DNA from: an uncultured Actinomycetes bacterium
GTDB lineage: Bacteria > Actinomycetota > Actinomycetes > Nanopelagicales > Nanopelagicaceae
Assembly: GCA_903867285.1 (NCBI GenBank)
Contig: CAIPQX010000007.1
Span: forward strand, 1 to 46,247
Length of the DNA: 46,247 nt
Direction of reading: 5' to 3'
A model generated the notes under the pieces. That model worked only from the letters and a program-made list of their open reading frames with translations, had not been told where the DNA came from and did no database searches. A program made the position numbers and the translations under genes. Within the stretch, counting starts at the first letter, position 1. Every line of letters starts with the position of its first letter. Below, in pieces: positions 42,177-46,247 of the stretch.

Positions 42177-44741
42177 ATGAAACGGTTACTACTTATCGAT
42201 GGTCATTCCATGGCCTATCGCGCCTTCTATGCGCTCCCCGTCGAGAACTTTCGTAGTAGCAAAGGCCAGCCCACCAATGCCGTTTACGGCTTTGGCTCGA
42301 TGTTGGTAAACCTCATCTCTAATGAGAAACCCACGCACATCGCCGTCGCCTTTGATGTCTCACGTAAAACTTTCCGCACCGAGATGTTTCCCGAGTACAA
42401 GGCAACGCGCGCTGCGACTCCCGATGAGTTTCGCTCGCAGCTTTCTTACATCAATGAGATGGTCGATGCGCTGGGCATTAAGCGCTTTGCGATAGAGGGC
42501 TTTGAAGCCGATGACATCTTGGCAACGCTCTCGACGCGGGCAGTTGAAGATGGATGCGAGGTCCTCATCTGCTCGGGGGATCGCGACTCATTCCAACTTG
42601 TCACCTCGCAGATAACAGTTCTCTATCCCAAGAAAGGCGTCACCGAGATGAACCGGATGACGCCTGATGCAGTCTTTGAAAAATATGGACTTACCCCGCT
42701 GCAGTACCCAGACTTTGCTGCCTTGCGTGGAGACCCGAGTGATAATTTGCCATCCGTGCCAGGAGTGGGCGAGAAAACAGCAACGAAGTGGATCGCGGAT
42801 TTCGGATCATTATCTGCGCTGACCGACGCTATTGATTCCATCCCGGGGAAGGTGGGAGATTCGCTCCGTTCTAACATTGCTCTTGTTCTGCTCAATCGCG
42901 AGCTCACCTCACTGCGCCATGACTTAGCCATTGATACCTCGATTGCTGATCTGACCTGGTCCGGTCCAGAGTTCGCACAGGTCGATACCCTGCTCGATAC
43001 TCTGGAAATTAAGGCGCTCAAAGATCGCATTCATGCCTTAGGTGGAACTGCTCCTAAGGCCACACCCGTGCAAGCTGCCTCAGAAATTTCGACGATATCG
43101 GGTGACGAATTAGCAGCGAAACTCCAGAAGCGCACAGATCCGGTCGCACTCTTTTCGACGGGTCGATTGTGCGATGGCGGTTTCTCAGTAGCTCTTTCAG
43201 CCCAGGAGATATACAAAGTTGATGATCCTGCGGGGGATTGGATACTTGACGCTGCGCTTCCAAAATGGGTGCATGGAGCGAAGCGAGCCCTGCGCGATGA
43301 AGAGATATCAGGCATCGTTTTCGATACCGAGTTAGCGGCCTATTTGATCAACCCTGGAGGCAGGAATCTGGAACTTACAGATCTAGCGCAGCGCTTTCTC
43401 GAGGTTTCCATCCCTGAAATGAGCGACGATCTCTTCTCCACTTTTAATCCAGTTCTTGCTGGAACTATCTTTGAGTTAGTGCCTTTGCTTCGTCAAGAGA
43501 TGTCAGATCGTCAACTCATCGATCTTTACAACGATCTTGAGATGCCTACAGCCTTTGAGCTGGCCGATATGGAGCGCCTAGGAATAGCTGTCGATAAACC
43601 GAAGTTGGAGACGTTACGTACCTTCTTCACGAAGGAGGTTGAACGCGAGACTGCAGCTGCGCATAAAGTAGCAGGGCATGAATTTAATATTGGTTCACCC
43701 AAACAACTTCAGGTAGTTCTCTTCGATGAGCTACAACTTCCTAAGACCAAGAAGATCAAGACTGGTTTTACCACTGATGCTGAAAGTCTTGAGTGGCTGG
43801 CTGCGAAGACCGGCCATCCGATTCTGGCTCACCTCCTTCGTATCCGCGAGACAAGCAAATTGCTCACAACGGTCGATGGATTGCTGACCGCCATTGCAGA
43901 TGATGGGCGAATCCACACCACATTTCAGCAGACCGTGGCGGCAACTGGGCGCCTCTCATCAACCGACCCCAACCTTCAAAATATTCCCGTTCGCACCGAA
44001 GAGGGTCGACGTATTCGTGATTGTTTTGTAGCAGCCGCTCCTTATATCAGTCTCATGACCGCTGACTACAGCCAGATTGAGATGCGTATCATGGCTCACC
44101 TCTCCAAAGATGCGGGTCTGATCGCTGCATTCAAGAGCGGGGAAGATCTGCACAGCACCGTAGGAGCTCAAGTTTTTGGCGTCTCTGTCCATGATGTGGA
44201 TCCAGAGATGCGCCGGCAAATCAAGGCGATGTCGTACGGACTTGCCTATGGCTTATCCGCTTACGGGTTAGCGCAGCAACTTAACCTTTCACCAGGTGAT
44301 GCGCAGGAGCTGATGCATCAATACTTTAAACGCTTCGGCGGAATTCAAGATTATTTGAAGATAGTGGTGGAGGAAGCGCGCGCCAAGGGATATACCGAAA
44401 CCATCTTGGGAAGAAGACGTTATCTTCCAGACCTTTCGAGTGACAATAGGCAGCGTCGCGAAGTTGCCGAACGTATGGCGCTCAACGCGCCTATTCAAGG
44501 GTCAGCTGCGGACATCATTAAAGTGGCGATGCTCAATGTTGCTCGAGTTTTAAAGGAAGAGAATTACAAATCGCGCTTGCTACTGCAGGTGCACGATGAA
44601 CTCATCTTCGACATTGCGATCGGCGAAGAGGATCGATTATCGGAAATGGTGCGTCGGGAAATGGAGAGCGCTGTAAAACTCTCGCTTCCGCTCTCGGTCA
44701 ATATTGGCACTGGCTTGAGTTGGGACTTAGCGGCCCACTAA
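42177..44741 (+). CDS. polA: DNA polymerase I PolA
   Basis: Repair and Okazaki-fragment polymerase, 854 residues. The 5'-3' exonuclease domain (about 1-290) begins LLLIDGHSMAYRAFYA and includes GFEADDILATL and GDPSDNLPSVPGVGEKTA. The 3'-5' exonuclease domain is present in size, but its first DxE motif is replaced (VALFSTGRL), as in other actinobacterial PolA, so proofreading is probably absent. Polymerase motifs: DYSQIEMR with D630, O-helix RRQIKAMSYGLAYG with Y687 at the E. coli F762 position, and VHDELI with D807. The stop overlaps the convergent MFS gene by four bases. Confidence 0.97.
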   Translation: MKRLLLIDGHSMAYRAFYALPVENFRSSKGQPTNAVYGFGSMLVNLISNEKPTHIAVAFDVSRKTFRTEMFPEYKATRAATPDEFRSQLSYINEMVDALGIKRFAIEGFEADDILATLSTRAVEDGCEVLICSGDRDSFQLVTSQITVLYPKKGVTEMNRMTPDAVFEKYGLTPLQYPDFAALRGDPSDNLPSVPGVGEKTATKWIADFGSLSALTDAIDSIPGKVGDSLRSNIALVLLNRELTSLRHDLAIDTSIADLTWSGPEFAQVDTLLDTLEIKALKDRIHALGGTAPKATPVQAASEISTISGDELAAKLQKRTDPVALFSTGRLCDGGFSVALSAQEIYKVDDPAGDWILDAALPKWVHGAKRALRDEEISGIVFDTELAAYLINPGGRNLELTDLAQRFLEVSIPEMSDDLFSTFNPVLAGTIFELVPLLRQEMSDRQLIDLYNDLEMPTAFELADMERLGIAVDKPKLETLRTFFTKEVERETAAAHKVAGHEFNIGSPKQLQVVLFDELQLPKTKKIKTGFTTDAESLEWLAAKTGHPILAHLLRIRETSKLLTTVDGLLTAIADDGRIHTTFQQTVAATGRLSSTDPNLQNIPVRTEEGRRIRDCFVAAAPYISLMTADYSQIEMRIMAHLSKDAGLIAAFKSGEDLHSTVGAQVFGVSVHDVDPEMRRQIKAMSYGLAYGLSAYGLAQQLNLSPGDAQELMHQYFKRFGGIQDYLKIVVEEARAKGYTETILGRRRYLPDLSSDNRQRREVAERMALNAPIQGSAADIIKVAMLNVARVLKEENYKSRLLLQVHDELIFDIAIGEEDRLSEMVRREMESAVKLSLPLSVNIGTGLSWDLAAH

Positions 44742-45922
44742 GTGACTGCGTGACTCCGATCAAAGGGCTGCAACCATCTCTGCCCCGCCATGATGAGGAT
44801 GAATCCGGTACCGAACATGAACGTGGTGATTCCAAAGCAATAATGTGGACCGAAGTGCTGCGAGATAAAGCCACCACTGGATTGACCGAGCGCTGCGAAT
44901 GTTCCTTCTGTGGTCCAGAGCCAGCCGATAGCAGCAGCTCCACTTCCAAATGGACGGATAACTTCTAACTGTTCCAAGTAGAACACCTGCTCCGCGCCCC
45001 CTATGAAGCCGAAGAGCGATAAAACGAGTAGAAGTGACCACCCGGGATTAACAAAGGCGAAGGGAATAGTGGTGAGGAACCAGAAGAGATAAATAATTCG
45101 AAATCCCTTAACTGGTGAGATATGGCGGCCCAGCGCACCTGCGATAAGACTGCCGAAAATGGAGAGAGCTGCCGTTGTTCCAAAGGCTAGTCCAGCGAAT
45201 CGTGGTTGATTCTGCAGAGAGCTGATTGCGGGTATCGCGATTTGATAAGTACCGCTGCCGAAACCGATAAGCACGCCCTCGGCAATTAATAATCTGAATC
45301 CTGGAGTACTCAGCAGTGTCTGCCCACCGCTTTCACGTTTCTCGGCTCGCCACTCCTTGGTGAACTTGAGGGATGAGAGCGCAATTCCGCCAATTAATAT
45401 TAAGCAAGCCGTGATTATTAGTCCGCTAGCGGGATGTCCAGACAGCGCCAAGGTTGTTGCAAGAGCTGGTCCGAGTACGACTCCGAGATTCATCGAAGCG
45501 GTATCAATTGCGATGGCGGTTCGATATTGATCTTCTGGAACTGCGGTACGCCACATAGGACGAACCGCGAGGTTTATCGGGGGAGCGGTGAATCCGAGGA
45601 TTCCGGCAAAGACAACTAAAAGTGTGGCGCCGTGACAGGCGGAGAGCGAGGCGAGTGCAATGGCATAACCTGGAACGAAGACCCGTAGCGGAATTTTCAG
45701 TCCCATGCGATCTATTGCGGCAGCGCGCAGACCAGTAGTTAAAGAACCGACAACGCCATTAACTCCAGCGGCTAGGCCGGCCAGAGCGATGGAATGAGTG
45801 TCGTCGTGGACTTTGAAGTAGATATCCAGACCAACCATGCCGTAAGCCAGACGGGCAGGAAAAGCCGCCAGCATCATCGCCAGCGCCCTGGGATTCCGCA
45901 AAATCACCCAATATGCCCGCAC
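44738..45922 (-). CDS. Major facilitator superfamily permease
   Basis: Membrane transporter of 394 residues with about twelve hydrophobic spans in two halves and a central basic loop (FTKEWRAEKRES, near residue 190). Glycine-rich helices such as GFGSGTYQIAIPAI and LGPALATTLALSG are typical of MFS drug or sugar efflux types, but no specific subfamily is recognisable and the substrate is unknown. The GTG start at 45922 has TAGACT seven bases upstream on its strand and no ribosome site, again a leaderless pattern. It runs against polA (4-base overlap) and away from rpsA. Confidence 0.85.
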   Translation of the reverse strand: MRAYWVILRNPRALAMMLAAFPARLAYGMVGLDIYFKVHDDTHSIALAGLAAGVNGVVGSLTTGLRAAAIDRMGLKIPLRVFVPGYAIALASLSACHGATLLVVFAGILGFTAPPINLAVRPMWRTAVPEDQYRTAIAIDTASMNLGVVLGPALATTLALSGHPASGLIITACLILIGGIALSSLKFTKEWRAEKRESGGQTLLSTPGFRLLIAEGVLIGFGSGTYQIAIPAISSLQNQPRFAGLAFGTTAALSIFGSLIAGALGRHISPVKGFRIIYLFWFLTTIPFAFVNPGWSLLLVLSLFGFIGGAEQVFYLEQLEVIRPFGSGAAAIGWLWTTEGTFAALGQSSGGFISQHFGPHYCFGITTFMFGTGFILIMAGQRWLQPFDRSHAVT

Positions 45923-45929
45923 GTAGAGC

Positions 45930-45935
45930 AGTCTA
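45930..45935 (-). promoter_or_regulatory. -10 box of a probable leaderless promoter for the MFS gene
   Basis: On the - strand this reads TAGACT, four of six matches to TATAAT, ending seven bases before the GTG start. It lies back to back with the rpsA promoter, whose -35 begins 23 bases away. No -35 was found for it. Confidence 0.4.
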
Positions 45936-45957
45936 TCCCGCGTGAAAGACAGCCGGT

Positions 45958-45986
45958 TTGACCCTCAATCTGAGCGTAAGTACCCT
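45958..45986 (+). promoter_or_regulatory. Putative promoter for rpsA
   Basis: TTGACC (45958-45963, five of six matches) and TACCCT (45981-45986) stand 17 bases apart. The predicted start of transcription is near 45993, giving a leader of about 53 bases before rpsA. Confidence 0.5.
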
Positions 45987-45993
45987 TAGCCTC

Positions 45994-46013
45994 TCGCACG
46001 CCGTGCGATTTTT
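45994..46013 (+). terminator. Terminator-like hairpin in the rpsA leader
   Basis: TCGCAC and GTGCGA form a perfect 6-bp stem with a three-base loop, followed directly by TTTTT. It sits at the very start of the predicted rpsA leader and before the gene. It may act as an attenuator, a protective 5' hairpin or an S1-binding element. The upstream + strand gene, polA, ends more than 1.2 kb earlier. Confidence 0.5.
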
Positions 46014-46045
46014 ACTACCTCTACTTTCTATCCCTACGGAGCAAA

Positions 46046-46247
46046 TTGAGCACTATTCACGCAGTAAATGACATTGGCAGCGCGGAAGATTTTCTAGCCG
46101 CAATCGAAGGCACAATCAAGAATTTCAATGATGGAGATCTAGTCTCAGGAATCGTTGTTCAGATTGATCGCGAAGAAGTACTCCTTGATATTGGTTACAA
46201 GACCGAAGGTGTAATTCCATCTCGCGAACTTTCAATTCGTCACGATA
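46046..46247 (+). CDS. rpsA: 30S ribosomal protein S1 RpsA, 3' truncated by window edge
   Basis: Only the first 67 codons are present. The frame starts at TTG 46046 with GGAG at 46038-46041 and reads MSTIHAVNDIGSAEDFLAAI, then the first S1 domain with DLVSGIVVQIDREEVLLDIG and YKTEGVIPSRELSI, which closely match actinobacterial RpsA. RpsA binds mRNA and helps start translation on the 30S subunit. Position just after polA is the standard actinobacterial order. The frame is open to the last base, so the remainder lies outside the window. Confidence 0.93.
   Translation, partial: MSTIHAVNDIGSAEDFLAAIEGTIKNFNDGDLVSGIVVQIDREEVLLDIGYKTEGVIPSRELSIRHD

Noticed and set aside
1..46247. Mobile elements, CRISPR arrays, prophage or defence genes
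   Set aside because: No transposase, integrase, direct-repeat array or phage-like gene was seen; gene order is that of a stable core chromosome.

Overview
The window is a chromosomal segment of an actinobacterium and is almost entirely housekeeping genes. Its gene orders are actinobacterial: murG-murC-ftsQ-ftsZ-pgeF-yggS-sepF-yggT, hisD-C-B-H-priA-F-I followed by trpE-trpC-trpB-trpA-lgt, and polA-rpsA. Other actinobacterial marks are PriA in place of HisA, an FtsZ ending in the SepF-binding tail, an ANTAR response regulator of the PdtaR type, and a PolA with a Tyr in the O-helix and a decayed proofreading site. Base composition looks near 50% GC by eye, genes are tightly packed with many ATGA/TAATG overlaps, and no mobile element is visible. 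This suggests a streamlined, moderate-GC aquatic lineage such as Nanopelagicales (acI) or a relative; that placement is an inference.

Layout. 1-6471: cell wall and division cluster on the + strand (murG cut at its 5' end). 6472-9609: ileS on the - strand, abutting yggT, where many actinobacteria carry divIVA. 9794-15666: TraR/DksA-type zinc-finger protein with a lysine-rich tail, lspA, an RluD-family pseudouridine synthase and dnaE. 15728-25652: one his-trp block of 12 genes plus a 51-codon membrane-protein gene between trpE and trpC. 25812-28050: membrane DsbA-like thioredoxin, lgt and a VIT-family metal transporter. 28183-34147: gltBD. 34244-36417: pyk, a tRNA with anticodon CAA, and the ANTAR regulator, which starts one base after the tRNA. 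36592-41720: complete branched-chain amino acid/amide ABC transporter livKHMGF. 41724-46247: thioesterase (-), polA (+), MFS permease (-) and the start of rpsA (+).

How the parts fit. The window covers lipid II synthesis and Z-ring assembly, lipoprotein maturation (lgt, lspA), two DNA polymerases, most of His and Trp synthesis (hisG, hisE, trpD and trpG are not here; PriA probably covers TrpF), and nitrogen assimilation through GltBD beside amino-acid uptake through Liv.

The most unusual signals are in expression control. (i) A tRNA with a leucine anticodon but a short class-I variable loop ends one base before a response-regulator start codon. (ii) TANNNT boxes lie 6-7 bases before the start codons of hisD, polA, the thioesterase and the MFS gene, which suggests leaderless mRNAs. 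(iii) livK is preceded by a perfect 12-bp palindrome and followed by a perfect 13-bp hairpin. (iv) A terminator-like hairpin with a T5 tract sits at the predicted 5' end of the rpsA leader. (v) A tiny one-pass membrane protein is embedded in the trp genes. I did not find an obvious new defence, secretion or metabolic system.
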